From assembly GCA_025356695.1 (NCBI GenBank), contig JANXSE010000271.1:1-29591 (forward strand): 29,591 nt of DNA, read 5' to 3'. The DNA comes from Betaproteobacteria bacterium. Lineage in GTDB: Bacteria; Pseudomonadota; Gammaproteobacteria; Burkholderiales; SG8-41. A model generated the notes under the pieces. That model was not told the DNA's origin and ran no database searches. It saw only the letters and a list, made by a program, of their open reading frames with translations. The translations under genes and the position numbers were made by a program. Below, one piece after another: positions 19,942 to 27,623 of the stretch. The stretch's first letter is position 1. Each line of letters begins with the position of its first letter.

Positions 19942-21651
19942 TCAGTACCAGCCGAAATCCAGCCCGCGCGGATCGCTCGCCGCCTGCATCGCGCCATCGC
20001 GTTTGGCGCGAAACACTGCCTGCATATTGCCCCACTGCCGCGCGCCGACACGAATCGCATGCTTCTTCGCCGCAAGCGCAGCCTGCCATTCTGCAGAAAA
20101 ACCCGCCGGTTCGATCTCGACACGATCGGGCCAGAACTGATGGTGATAACGCGGCGCGTTGACGATGCTGTCAAGATCGACATCGCGCTGCCGCATGTAA
20201 TCAAGTATGCCGAGCAGCACCTGGCTGATGATGCGCGAGCCGCCGGGCGCACCCAGCACCAGCACGCCGCGTTCGTCTTCAACGAAGGTCGGCGTCATGC
20301 TCGACAGCGGCCGCTTGCGCGGCTCGATGCGGTTGGCGTCGCCGCTGCGCAACTGGTAACCGTTGGCCACGTCAGCCGACACGGTGAAGTCGTCCATTTC
20401 ATCGTTCAGCAGAACACCGGTGCCGGCGGGCACCACGCCGGAACCGAACAGGAAATTGATGCTGAGCGTGGCGCCGACGCGGTTGCCCTCCGCATCGATC
20501 ACCGAGTAATGCGTGGTGTTGCCGCTTTCGTTTTTCTCCACCGCGCTGATGGCCAGACCGTCGCTGGGCGTGGCAACGCCGGCAGCGATCGACGCTGCAC
20601 GCGCACTTGCATAACGCTTATCGATCAAATGCGCCACCGGCACTGGCACAAAATCGCTGTCGCCCAGATACAGTGCGCGGTCCTGAAAACCGCGCCGCAG
20701 GGCCTCGATCACCAGATGCGCGTTGTCCACCGTGCGCGGATCACCTGACGGATAACGTTCGAGTATGTTCAGGCTCTGTGCCAGCGTTACGCCGCCGCCG
20801 GAGGGCAGTGCTGCAGTAGTGATCGTCGCACTACGATAGGTGAAGCGCACCGGCGCACGTTCGATCACCTTGTATGCGGCAAGATCGTCGAGACTCCACA
20901 CGCCGCCGGTTTTGTTCGCCCCCTCGACCAGCGCCTGCGCCACACGCCCGCGATAAAAACCGTCATTGCCTTCGGCAGCCAATCGTTCGAGCGTCAGCGC
21001 AAGATCGGGCTGGCGCAACCGGTATCCGGCCTGTGGCGCTTTGCCGCCATCGAGAAAAACATTCGCACCGCTGCCATTGCGCAAAAAGCCCTCGCGCATC
21101 TCCGCCAGCCGCGCAAACCTCGGATCGAGCGCAAAGCCCTCGCGGGCGAGTGCGATCGCCGGCGCCAGTGTGCGTGCCAGCGGCAAACGTCCGTAGTGGC
21201 GCGCCAGATGCACCAACCCTGCAGGCACGCCGGGAATCGCCGCAGCCCTGCCGCCGTTATGCGTCGCTTCGGCCAGCGGTTTGCCATCGGCGCCAAGAAA
21301 CAATGCGGTTGTCGCCGCGGCCGGCGCCGTCTCGCGCGCATCGACCATCACTTCGTGTTGGTCGGCGGCGCGATGCAGCAGCCAGAAACCGCCACCGCCG
21401 AGGCCGGACGAATACGGCTCGACCACCGCCAGCGCCGCCCCCACCGCCACCGCCGCATCAAAAGCGTTACCGCCCTCGCGCAGAATTCGATAACCCGCAT
21501 CGGTCGCCAGCGGATGCGCCGATGCGATCGCCGCGCCATCGCGGCCGGGCGCCGCCTGAACGCCGATACAAAATGCAAGCCCCAGCACCACGCATAAAAA
21601 TCCGCGGCGCGCACCATGCACCCAGCGCCCGATTGACGATTGCGTGTTCAT
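19942..21651 (-). CDS. ggt: Gamma-glutamyltransferase (exported)
   Basis: The enzyme cleaves the gamma-glutamyl bond of glutathione and related compounds, usually in the periplasm. It is made as a proenzyme that cuts itself into two subunits. The 569-residue protein has a signal peptide (about 1-33, ending VQA-AP). ARETAP (about 104-109) carries the substrate-binding Arg106. The self-cleavage and nucleophile site is NTTHYSV, with Thr379 as the predicted new N-terminus of the small subunit. GAPGGSRII supplies the oxyanion-hole glycines. The residue before Thr379 is Asn where the E. coli enzyme has Gln. The ATG shares a base with the stop of the upstream hydrolase gene (TAATG). Confidence 0.95.
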   Translation of the reverse strand: MNTQSSIGRWVHGARRGFLCVVLGLAFCIGVQAAPGRDGAAIASAHPLATDAGYRILREGGNAFDAAVAVGAALAVVEPYSSGLGGGGFWLLHRAADQHEVMVDARETAPAAATTALFLGADGKPLAEATHNGGRAAAIPGVPAGLVHLARHYGRLPLARTLAPAIALAREGFALDPRFARLAEMREGFLRNGSGANVFLDGGKAPQAGYRLRQPDLALTLERLAAEGNDGFYRGRVAQALVEGANKTGGVWSLDDLAAYKVIERAPVRFTYRSATITTAALPSGGGVTLAQSLNILERYPSGDPRTVDNAHLVIEALRRGFQDRALYLGDSDFVPVPVAHLIDKRYASARAASIAAGVATPSDGLAISAVEKNESGNTTHYSVIDAEGNRVGATLSINFLFGSGVVPAGTGVLLNDEMDDFTVSADVANGYQLRSGDANRIEPRKRPLSSMTPTFVEDERGVLVLGAPGGSRIISQVLLGILDYMRQRDVDLDSIVNAPRYHHQFWPDRVEIEPAGFSAEWQAALAAKKHAIRVGARQWGNMQAVFRAKRDGAMQAASDPRGLDFGWY

Positions 21652-22505
21652 TAACGCCGCGCCTCCACTGGCAAATAGCGGGCAAAGAACTGTGCAGCGC
21701 GCTGATGCGCATCGTCAGCCGCTGCGCGGTTGGCATCATTTAAGCGCCGTGTGGCGCCGGGATCGTCAAACGCGTGTTGCGCATCTGCGTAAACAAGGTA
21801 ATCGAAAGCGGCGCCGCGATCGCGCAACCGTTTCGCCACACGCTCGCAAATCTGCGGGCTGACCTCCTGGTCCTTGCCGGCAAGCAACATCAGCAACGGC
21901 GCATTCGGTTCAAAGCCACCACGGTCCTGCGCACCGCAACCCGGATAGAGCGCGATGGCAGCGCCAAATCCACCGCCGGCTTCCGGCGCGCGCCCGAGCG
22001 TGGACAACACCGTCATCGCACCGTTCGACCAGCCGAAAACACCGATGCGACCGGCATTGACGTCGCCGCGCCCGCGCAGATAATCCAGGGCACCCAACGC
22101 ATCCAGCGGCCGCACGATCTGTTCGCTGACCGCAGCCGGGCGGTTGCGATAGGAATTAACGGAGAATCCGGCGGCATGGCCGCGCGGCCCGAAACTGTCG
22201 ACATGCAACGCCATATAACCGCGTTCCGCCCAGAACGCGCCCCACTGCACATGCCGCTGCGACAAGTTACCGGCGTTATAGACGCCGGCCGCGGCGCTCG
22301 AATAGGCACCCGCGCGGCCATGCAGCATGACGACCGCAGGATGCGGCCCGGCGCCGGCCGGTTGCCACAAATAGGCAACCAGTTCGGTCGTGCCGTCGCG
22401 ACTGGCAAACCGCACCGTCTCCAGCGGAACAGCATGGCCGTCGGCGGCGACAAACAGCGCCGCCATCAGCAGCGTTGATTTAAAAACAGATGAAGGCAAT
22501 GGCAT
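21651..22505 (-). CDS. Dienelactone hydrolase family protein (probably exported)
   Basis: This is an alpha/beta-hydrolase of 284 residues. A hydrophobic N-terminus (about 8-25, ending GHA) reads as a signal peptide. The predicted triad is complete: Ser160 in GWSNGA, Asp212 in AGKDQEV and His244 in DAQHAFDD. True cytoplasmic dienelactone hydrolases use a Cys nucleophile; Ser and the signal peptide point to a general periplasmic esterase or lipase-like hydrolase of unknown substrate. The start is the ATG at 22503-22505; a GTG just before it is also possible, and neither has a clear Shine-Dalgarno. Coupling to ggt suggests joint expression, although the two reactions have no obvious link. Confidence 0.85.
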   Translation of the reverse strand: MPLPSSVFKSTLLMAALFVAADGHAVPLETVRFASRDGTTELVAYLWQPAGAGPHPAVVMLHGRAGAYSSAAAGVYNAGNLSQRHVQWGAFWAERGYMALHVDSFGPRGHAAGFSVNSYRNRPAAVSEQIVRPLDALGALDYLRGRGDVNAGRIGVFGWSNGAMTVLSTLGRAPEAGGGFGAAIALYPGCGAQDRGGFEPNAPLLMLLAGKDQEVSPQICERVAKRLRDRGAAFDYLVYADAQHAFDDPGATRRLNDANRAAADDAHQRAAQFFARYLPVEARR

Positions 22506-22560
22506 CACGGCGCCGCTATTCTACAGCGGCGGGCAGCGCCGTCGATGCTATGATTTTGCA

Positions 22561-23001
22561 ATGATCAATGCGCAGAAACCCGCCGCCAGACTGGAGATTT
22601 TTTTCGTGCGGTGGCGCACGATCTGGCTGATCATCGGCGCACTGACAGCCGCGCCCGCCATCTATTACGCCAACCAGGAACTGCTGCAAACGCGGCTTGA
22701 CCTCGACACGCGCCTGATTGTCGAACAACGATTGTGGGAATCCGATCCCGGCTATGCCGGCAGCGCGCAGAACTGGACGCGTTTCGCCGCGTGGCTGCTG
22801 ACGAGCGAACAATTGCTGGAGCGCGTGCGGGCACTGAACCCCGCGCGTGCCGAATCGATCGAAGAAGAATACCGCCGCGATGCGGTGCTGGCCTACGGCG
22901 GCGTCATCGTGCGGTATCTCGCGCTGTGGGGCGCTCCGCTCGGCATCGCCTATGTCATCGGTTTTATGCTCGAACGCCGTTGCTTCAAACAGTCACTCTG
23001 A
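22561..23001 (+). CDS. Small two-pass membrane protein, unknown function
   Basis: I do not recognise this 146-residue protein. It begins MINAQKPAARLEIFFVRW. A hydrophobic segment lies at about residues 20-38 (TIWLIIGALTAAPAIYY) and a second at about 115-138 (ALWGAPLGIAYVIGFML). Between them is a soluble, mostly helical stretch rich in Arg, Glu and Trp, so both ends probably face the cytoplasm. It is the first plus-strand protein gene of the window, divergent from the hydrolase gene. It overlaps the end of the convergent MFS gene by 9 bp. There is no Shine-Dalgarno; a TATGAT box (22549-22554) lies 6 nt before the ATG. Coding status is supported by the start position and membrane pattern only. 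Confidence 0.65.
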   Translation: MINAQKPAARLEIFFVRWRTIWLIIGALTAAPAIYYANQELLQTRLDLDTRLIVEQRLWESDPGYAGSAQNWTRFAAWLLTSEQLLERVRALNPARAESIEEEYRRDAVLAYGGVIVRYLALWGAPLGIAYVIGFMLERRCFKQSL

Positions 23002-24153
23002 GGCTTTGCGTTTCGCCAGCGTGCGCGCGTCGGCTTTCATCAGCGCCGCACCGCCGCCGAGAAACAGGGCGTTCAACCAGAACGCCGGCGACAGGCCGAA
23101 AGCCGTGCCCAGCGTGCCGAACAGCAGCGGCATCACCACCTCGATGAATTTGTTGAAACTCTGCCGCCAGCCGATCGCCTCGCCGGCACGCCCTTCCGGC
23201 GCGCGGTTGTAGGTCAGCACCAGCGACAACGGCCCGCAACAACCCAGCCCCAAGCCGAAGACGAATGAAATCACCGCCAGCATCACCGGATCGGCAACAA
23301 ACGGAAACAGAACGCAGGTCGCGGCGGTCAGCCCGAGCGAACCGAACAACACGGTTTCCTCGCTGCTCCGCCGCACCAGCGCCGGCATGACGATGCGCGC
23401 GAGGAGTATCGCCACCGCATAAACGCCGATGATCAGACCGATACGCGAGGCCGACAACCCCAGCGAATGGCCGTAGATCGGCATGTAAAAATTGTAAAGC
23501 TCACCGCCCGTTTCGATGATGCCCGCCGCGATCAGCGCGCGGCGCAGCGGCACGTTGCGCAGCAGATCAATCGCGCGGTGTTCGCTCTTCGCCGGCTCCG
23601 GTTTGACGTGCTGCGGCAGACCGCGGCGGAAGAACAGCAGAAATGCGAGCGGCCCGACGGGCAGCACCGCCAGCATCGCGTAGGTCATTTGATGACCGAA
23701 ATGGTCGATGGCAAACCCCGTCAACGGCGGCGCCAGCAGCGAAGTAATACCGACGCCCAGACTGTAGAGGCCGAAATTACGCGTGCGCGCATGCCCCGCC
23801 CCGGCCGCGCCGATCAAATGCTGCGCCGACACCGTAAAAAATATATACAGCGCACCGATCACGGTCGCCGACAAATAGAGCATGCCGAAGCGCGGCCAGA
23901 TGAACGGCAGCAGCAGGCCGCCGCCGAGACCGCAGCAACCGATCAGCATCAGCGTGCGCGGGCCGAAGCGGTCGGACAGGCGGCCGACGTGGATCGCGAT
24001 GAAGAGCGAAAAAATGGAATACAGCGAAAACAGCATGCCGACTTCGAACGGCGTGCCGCCGAGCTCGATCGCATACAGGGCGACCAGCATCTTGCTGCCC
24101 TTGTAGGCGATATGGTTGAGCACCGTCAGCGCGACGACGAAATAAAAAGTCAT
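22993..24153 (-). CDS. Major facilitator superfamily transporter
   Basis: This is an inner-membrane secondary transporter of unknown substrate. From the ATG at 24151-24153 it is 386 residues with about 12 hydrophobic segments. The cytoplasmic loop after the second helix has the MFS signature GRLSDRFGPRTLM, and a basic central loop (about RRGLPQHVKPEPAKSEHR) separates the two halves. The frame remains open upstream to 24279. I prefer the shorter start because the first membrane helix begins immediately (TFYFVVALTVLNHIAY) and the extra 42 residues are arginine-rich and unlike an MFS N-terminus. A TACAAT box on the minus strand (24202-24207) would fit the shorter start. Confidence 0.9.
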   Translation of the reverse strand: MTFYFVVALTVLNHIAYKGSKMLVALYAIELGGTPFEVGMLFSLYSIFSLFIAIHVGRLSDRFGPRTLMLIGCCGLGGGLLLPFIWPRFGMLYLSATVIGALYIFFTVSAQHLIGAAGAGHARTRNFGLYSLGVGITSLLAPPLTGFAIDHFGHQMTYAMLAVLPVGPLAFLLFFRRGLPQHVKPEPAKSEHRAIDLLRNVPLRRALIAAGIIETGGELYNFYMPIYGHSLGLSASRIGLIIGVYAVAILLARIVMPALVRRSSEETVLFGSLGLTAATCVLFPFVADPVMLAVISFVFGLGLGCCGPLSLVLTYNRAPEGRAGEAIGWRQSFNKFIEVVMPLLFGTLGTAFGLSPAFWLNALFLGGGAALMKADARTLAKRKASE

Positions 24154-24299
24154 GTCGCGCCCGAGGCGGTGTGGCGTGATAACGGCGTCTGCATCAAGCG
24201 CATTGTAAACCAGGCGCCCCGCCGGGCCGTGGCGTGCGCGCCGTCTGGAGTAAACTCTGCCCCATCTTTTGGCAGGCAATGCAACGCGGAGAACACATC

Positions 24300-25175
24300 A
24301 TGCAAATCAAAACCATCGGCATCATGAGCCCGGGCGACATGGGCCAGGCCGTCGCCGGCCAGCTCAAGCGCGGCGGCTTCACGGTCAATACCGCGCTCGA
24401 CAAACGCAGCGCGCGCAGCAAGGCGCTGGCGCGTGAAGCCGGCCTCAACGACGTCGGCAGCCTCGAACAGCTGATGGCGACCTGCGACGTCGTGTTGTCG
24501 ATCATGAATCCGGCATCAGCACTCGAATTCGCGCAGGAGGCCGCGCGCGCCATCGCCGCTGGCCACGGCAAACCGCTGTTCGTCGATTGCAATGCCATTG
24601 CGCCGACCACGCTGCAAGCCGTGGCAGCCGCCATCAACGGCGCTGGCGGCCACTGCATAGACGGCACCATCATCGGTTCGCCGCCGCGCGACAACGCGCG
24701 CTGCAATCTCTACTTTTCCGGGCCCGGCGCAGAAGCGCTGGCAGTGCTCGCCGGCCCGCAACTCAATGTGCGCATCCTTGGCCAACACATCGGCGAAGCC
24801 AGCTCGCTGAAGATGTGCTACGGCTCCATGATCAAGGGCATCCAGGCGCTGATGCTTGAAACCCTGATAGCGGCACGCCGGCTCGGCGTCGAAGAAATTT
24901 TCGAGCAACAGATGCGCGAGACGCGCAGCGACGTACACGACTGGATACTGAAGGTGATGCCGGTGATGCCGCCGAAAGCCTATCGCTGGGTGCCGGAAAT
25001 GCTGCAGATCGCGCAAACCTTCGAAGATGTCGGCATGACACCGCGCCTGTTCCAGGGGGCGGCCGACATGTATGAAATGGTCGCAGCTACCGCGCTGGGC
25101 AAACAAACACCGGAAAACCGCGACAAATCGCTCGACGGCCGTGCCGTGCTCCATCGCCTCGCCGACGAACGCTGA
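24300..25175 (+). CDS. NAD(P)-dependent dehydrogenase, DUF1932 type (beta-hydroxyacid dehydrogenase-like)
   Basis: This is a 291-residue cytoplasmic protein. The N-terminal Rossmann fold begins IGIMSPGDMGQAVAGQL (about 6-22), a variant of the usual GxGxxG. DCNAIAPTT (96-104) occupies the place of the substrate-binding motif of 3-hydroxyisobutyrate and 6-phosphogluconate dehydrogenases. Lys171 in SSLKMCYGSMIKG is the likely catalytic lysine. The all-helical C-terminal half fits DUF1932. The substrate is unknown. The start ATG at 24300-24302 has GGAG about 8 nt upstream; in-frame ATGs further up lack this. The stop is 9 nt from the end of the convergent cyclase gene. Confidence 0.85.
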   Translation: MQIKTIGIMSPGDMGQAVAGQLKRGGFTVNTALDKRSARSKALAREAGLNDVGSLEQLMATCDVVLSIMNPASALEFAQEAARAIAAGHGKPLFVDCNAIAPTTLQAVAAAINGAGGHCIDGTIIGSPPRDNARCNLYFSGPGAEALAVLAGPQLNVRILGQHIGEASSLKMCYGSMIKGIQALMLETLIAARRLGVEEIFEQQMRETRSDVHDWILKVMPVMPPKAYRWVPEMLQIAQTFEDVGMTPRLFQGAADMYEMVAATALGKQTPENRDKSLDGRAVLHRLADER

Positions 25176-25184
25176 GCCGCGCAG

Positions 25185-26099
25185 TCAGACGCGATACATC
25201 GAACGGCGGTCGCGCGTGTAGGTGATGAAGTCGGTGGCGCCCTCGCGGGTGCTGCGGCCGAGCACGATGCGGCCAGCGCCGTCGAGCAGCAGTTCGCCGC
25301 GCAACACATGCACCTCTTCGCCGCTTTCGAGTGTGACGAAGGTGCCGTTGAGGCTGTGGTCGAGCAGATAAAAATGCGTGCGCAACAGGCGAATGCTGAG
25401 GTGCTTGCGCGAGGCCAGCTTCTCGCGCACCACCAGGTCGCAATCCTCACCGCGGCCGATCGTCAGGTTCGGCCGCCCCTGATCCATGCGCAGCTTGAGA
25501 TTGTGGTACGAGATCAGCAGACTGCCCTCGTCACCCGGAATCGTTTTGTGCGAACGCATGTTGACGTCGGTGAGTTCTTCGACGTCCTTGTGCCAGACCA
25601 CCTGGTAGACGGTCGATTCCTCGACGCCGCCCTTGAGCACGGTCTTGAACACCGGCCGCACGGTCGATTTCAGTTCGGGCGACAAATTGCGTTCGGTGGC
25701 CTCGGTGGTCAACACCTGCTCGGCCGCCGCCACCGCCGTGAGATAGGCTGCAGCATTGACGGTGTCACCGAACACGTCGTCTTCTTCGACCAGCACTGGG
25801 CCGTAATGCAGGCCGATGTGGAGCTTGACGTGATATTTGCCGGGACGCTTGGCGTCGATGACGGTCTGCATCTCGCTGGCCGCGGCCACCGCGTCATCGG
25901 CACGCCGAAACACGCACATCGCCTCATCGCCGATGGTCTTTACGACGCGGCCGTTACGGCGCGCCACCACTTCGGTCATCAGGGTCAGGCAGGCATTGAC
26001 GACGACACGCGCGGCGTTGTCGCCGAGCGTACTGTAGAGCCTGGTGCTGTCCGTGATATCGGCGAACAGCACCGCCAGATTTTCGTTATGGCGCGCCAT
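25185..26099 (-). CDS. Class III nucleotide cyclase domain fused to FHA domain
   Basis: The 304-residue protein has an N-terminal class III adenylate/guanylate cyclase domain (about 7-170) and a C-terminal FHA phosphothreonine-binding domain (about 192-290). It has no membrane segment. Metal ligands Asp14 (LFADITDST) and Asp58 (KTIGDE) are present, as is Lys54, which in this position usually selects ATP. Asp108 and Asn115 (DDVFGDTVNAAAYL) are also present. The arginine that stabilises the transition state four residues after that Asn is replaced by Tyr119, so activity is doubtful. FHA ligands Arg216, Ser230, His233 and Asn251 are visible. The ATG at 26097-26099 follows GGA by 7 nt; a TTG just upstream is in frame. 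Confidence 0.88.
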   Translation of the reverse strand: MARHNENLAVLFADITDSTRLYSTLGDNAARVVVNACLTLMTEVVARRNGRVVKTIGDEAMCVFRRADDAVAAASEMQTVIDAKRPGKYHVKLHIGLHYGPVLVEEDDVFGDTVNAAAYLTAVAAAEQVLTTEATERNLSPELKSTVRPVFKTVLKGGVEESTVYQVVWHKDVEELTDVNMRSHKTIPGDEGSLLISYHNLKLRMDQGRPNLTIGRGEDCDLVVREKLASRKHLSIRLLRTHFYLLDHSLNGTFVTLESGEEVHVLRGELLLDGAGRIVLGRSTREGATDFITYTRDRRSMYRV

Positions 26100-26109
26100 C
26101 AATTATTCC

Positions 26110-26141
26110 GGGAACGTCCCCCATTATCACACAACGTTTCC
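26110..26141 (-). promoter_or_regulatory. Candidate promoter of cyclase-FHA gene within an inverted repeat
   Basis: On the minus strand TGTGATAAT (26123-26131) is an extended -10 element matching five of six hexamer positions; the -35 is weak. Imperfect 8-bp arms flank it: GGGAACGT at 26110-26117 and ACGTTTCC at 26134-26141, with seven Watson-Crick pairs and one G-T. The layout resembles an operator over a promoter, but repeats of this quality also occur by chance. Confidence 0.35.
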
Positions 26142-26182
26142 GCAGCACAGCATTTGCCGTGCCGAATTCTGTCCCGCCGCCC

Positions 26183-26596
26183 TCAACCGCTGCCGATCAG
26201 CTTGAGCTTGTCCTGCATGCGCAGGTCGAATTTCGCCAGATTAATGACGATACGCTCGTGCGCGCCCTCGCCGATGCGCTCTTTCTGGTCCTCGGCGTGC
26301 ACGCGAAACCACAAGGTGCGGTTGTCCACCCGCGTGAGCTCGGCGTGCGCCTTCACGCGCATGCCCACCGGTGTCGCCGCGACGTGTGTCACGTCGAGAT
26401 GGATACCGACGGTCTGGTGGCCCGCGGGCAGAAAGCCTTCGACCGCCTGCAGCGCCGCCGCCTCCATCAGGTTGATCATGATGGGGGTCGCCAGCACGCG
26501 CACGCGCCCGCTGCCTACGTGCGGCGCGGTATGTTCCTCGCCGACGATGATTTCGACCGAGCCCTTGAGGCCCGGATGCAGACCGGCCAGATCCAT
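26183..26596 (-). CDS. FlK-like acyl-CoA thioesterase (hot-dog fold)
   Basis: This is a 137-residue hot-dog-fold protein resembling the fluoroacetyl-CoA thioesterase FlK. The catalytic triad of FlK can be aligned without gaps from memory: Thr37 (LATP), Glu45 (NLMEAA) and His71 (VTHVAATP), with GAHERIVI near the end. The two phenylalanines that form the FlK lid fall on Gly28 and Arg31, so selectivity for fluoroacetyl-CoA is unlikely. A different small or branched acyl-CoA is more plausible. The gene starts 18 nt after the FAH-family gene and is probably its operon partner. The substrate is unknown. Confidence 0.88.
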   Translation of the reverse strand: MDLAGLHPGLKGSVEIIVGEEHTAPHVGSGRVRVLATPIMINLMEAAALQAVEGFLPAGHQTVGIHLDVTHVAATPVGMRVKAHAELTRVDNRTLWFRVHAEDQKERIGEGAHERIVINLAKFDLRMQDKLKLIGSG

Positions 26597-26614
26597 CAGC
26601 GTGCCATCCCGTGT

Positions 26615-27526
26615 TTAAACACCCTGCACCACCGGGTTCTCGAGAGTGCCGACGCAATCCAGCGAGATGCGCACTTTGTCGCCGGGCTTCAAAAAGATGC
26701 CGCGCGGACGCCCCACGCCCGACGGTGTGCCAGTGGCGATGACGTCACCGGGCAGCAGCGTCATGCGCCGGCTCAGGTATTCGATCAGTTCGGCGATGTT
26801 GAAAATGAGGCCCGACACCAGCGTGTCCTGCATCTTTTCCTGGTTGACCCACAGTTGCAGCTGGCAGGCATAAATATCCGGCACTTCGTCGGCCGGCGTG
26901 ATCCACGGCCCCATCGGGGCGGCGGTTTCGAAATTCTTGTGGCCGAACCAGTCGATGTTCCAGCGCGGCCAGTCCGGGCGTCGCGACAGATCGCGCGCCG
27001 ACAAATCGTTCATGATCGTGTAACCGGCAACATGCTTCATCCCATCGGCGACACTGATGTTGCGGCCCTTTTTGCCGATCACCACCGCGCACTCGGCCTC
27101 CCAGTCCACTTTCTGCGAGACGCCGGGCAAACGGATTTCATCGTTGGGCGAAATCATGCAATGGCGCGCGGACTTCAGAAACAGATATGGCTGCGTCGTT
27201 GCTTTATCAACACCACTGGCCTCGGACGACATCTCTTTCGCATGCGCCATGTAGTTGGCGCCGGTGCAATAAATCGCCGGCGGATAATAAATCGGCGCCA
27301 TCAGGCGCACAGCGGCCAGCGGTTTGCCTTTCGGTTTGCTGTCGGCAAGTTTGTGCAGCGCCGGGCAGGCCTCTTCCCACGCCCCCAGCACGTCGAGCGT
27401 CGAACGCGCCCACGGCGTCGATGGCAACGCATCCTGCAAATCGACCACCGTATCACCGCCGACCAGTATGCCGGCGCGCGGTTCGTGTTGATCGCCGGCG
27501 TAATTCAATAATCTGAAACTTGCCAT
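26615..27526 (-). CDS. Fumarylacetoacetate hydrolase family protein
   Basis: This 303-residue FAH-superfamily enzyme is metal-dependent. The family cleaves or isomerises C-C bonds next to keto-enol groups in the breakdown of aromatic acids and sugar acids. Metal ligands Glu143 and Glu145 (DWEAECAVVIG) and Asp174 (MNDLSARD) are present, and His95 and Glu98 (NYMAHAKEM) form the usual catalytic dyad. The C-terminal TGTPSGVGRPRG motif is intact. The N-terminal region of about 80 residues is the small domain common in this group. A strong GGGGGAG site precedes the ATG at 27524-27526. The exact reaction (hydrolase, isomerase or decarboxylase) cannot be told from sequence. Confidence 0.92.
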   Translation of the reverse strand: MASFRLLNYAGDQHEPRAGILVGGDTVVDLQDALPSTPWARSTLDVLGAWEEACPALHKLADSKPKGKPLAAVRLMAPIYYPPAIYCTGANYMAHAKEMSSEASGVDKATTQPYLFLKSARHCMISPNDEIRLPGVSQKVDWEAECAVVIGKKGRNISVADGMKHVAGYTIMNDLSARDLSRRPDWPRWNIDWFGHKNFETAAPMGPWITPADEVPDIYACQLQLWVNQEKMQDTLVSGLIFNIAELIEYLSRRMTLLPGDVIATGTPSGVGRPRGIFLKPGDKVRISLDCVGTLENPVVQGV

Positions 27527-27623
27527 TCAACTCCCCCTGATAAACCGTTACTTGCAGGGTGCGCACCGCGCACCAATCAAACGCCATCCGCGTGCGCGAT
27601 GCGCCCCCTACGAATTCGCGTCG

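Noticed and set aside
26611..26622. Perfect 12-bp palindrome GTGTTTAAACAC across the FAH gene stop.
   Set aside because: Several palindromes of this length are expected by chance in a window this size, and it lies over codons and a stop.
25308..27511. Plus-strand open frames of 436 and 450 codons opposite the cyclase, thioesterase and FAH genes.
   Set aside because: The minus-strand products have full domain motifs, while the plus-strand translations are low-complexity and His/Arg-rich.
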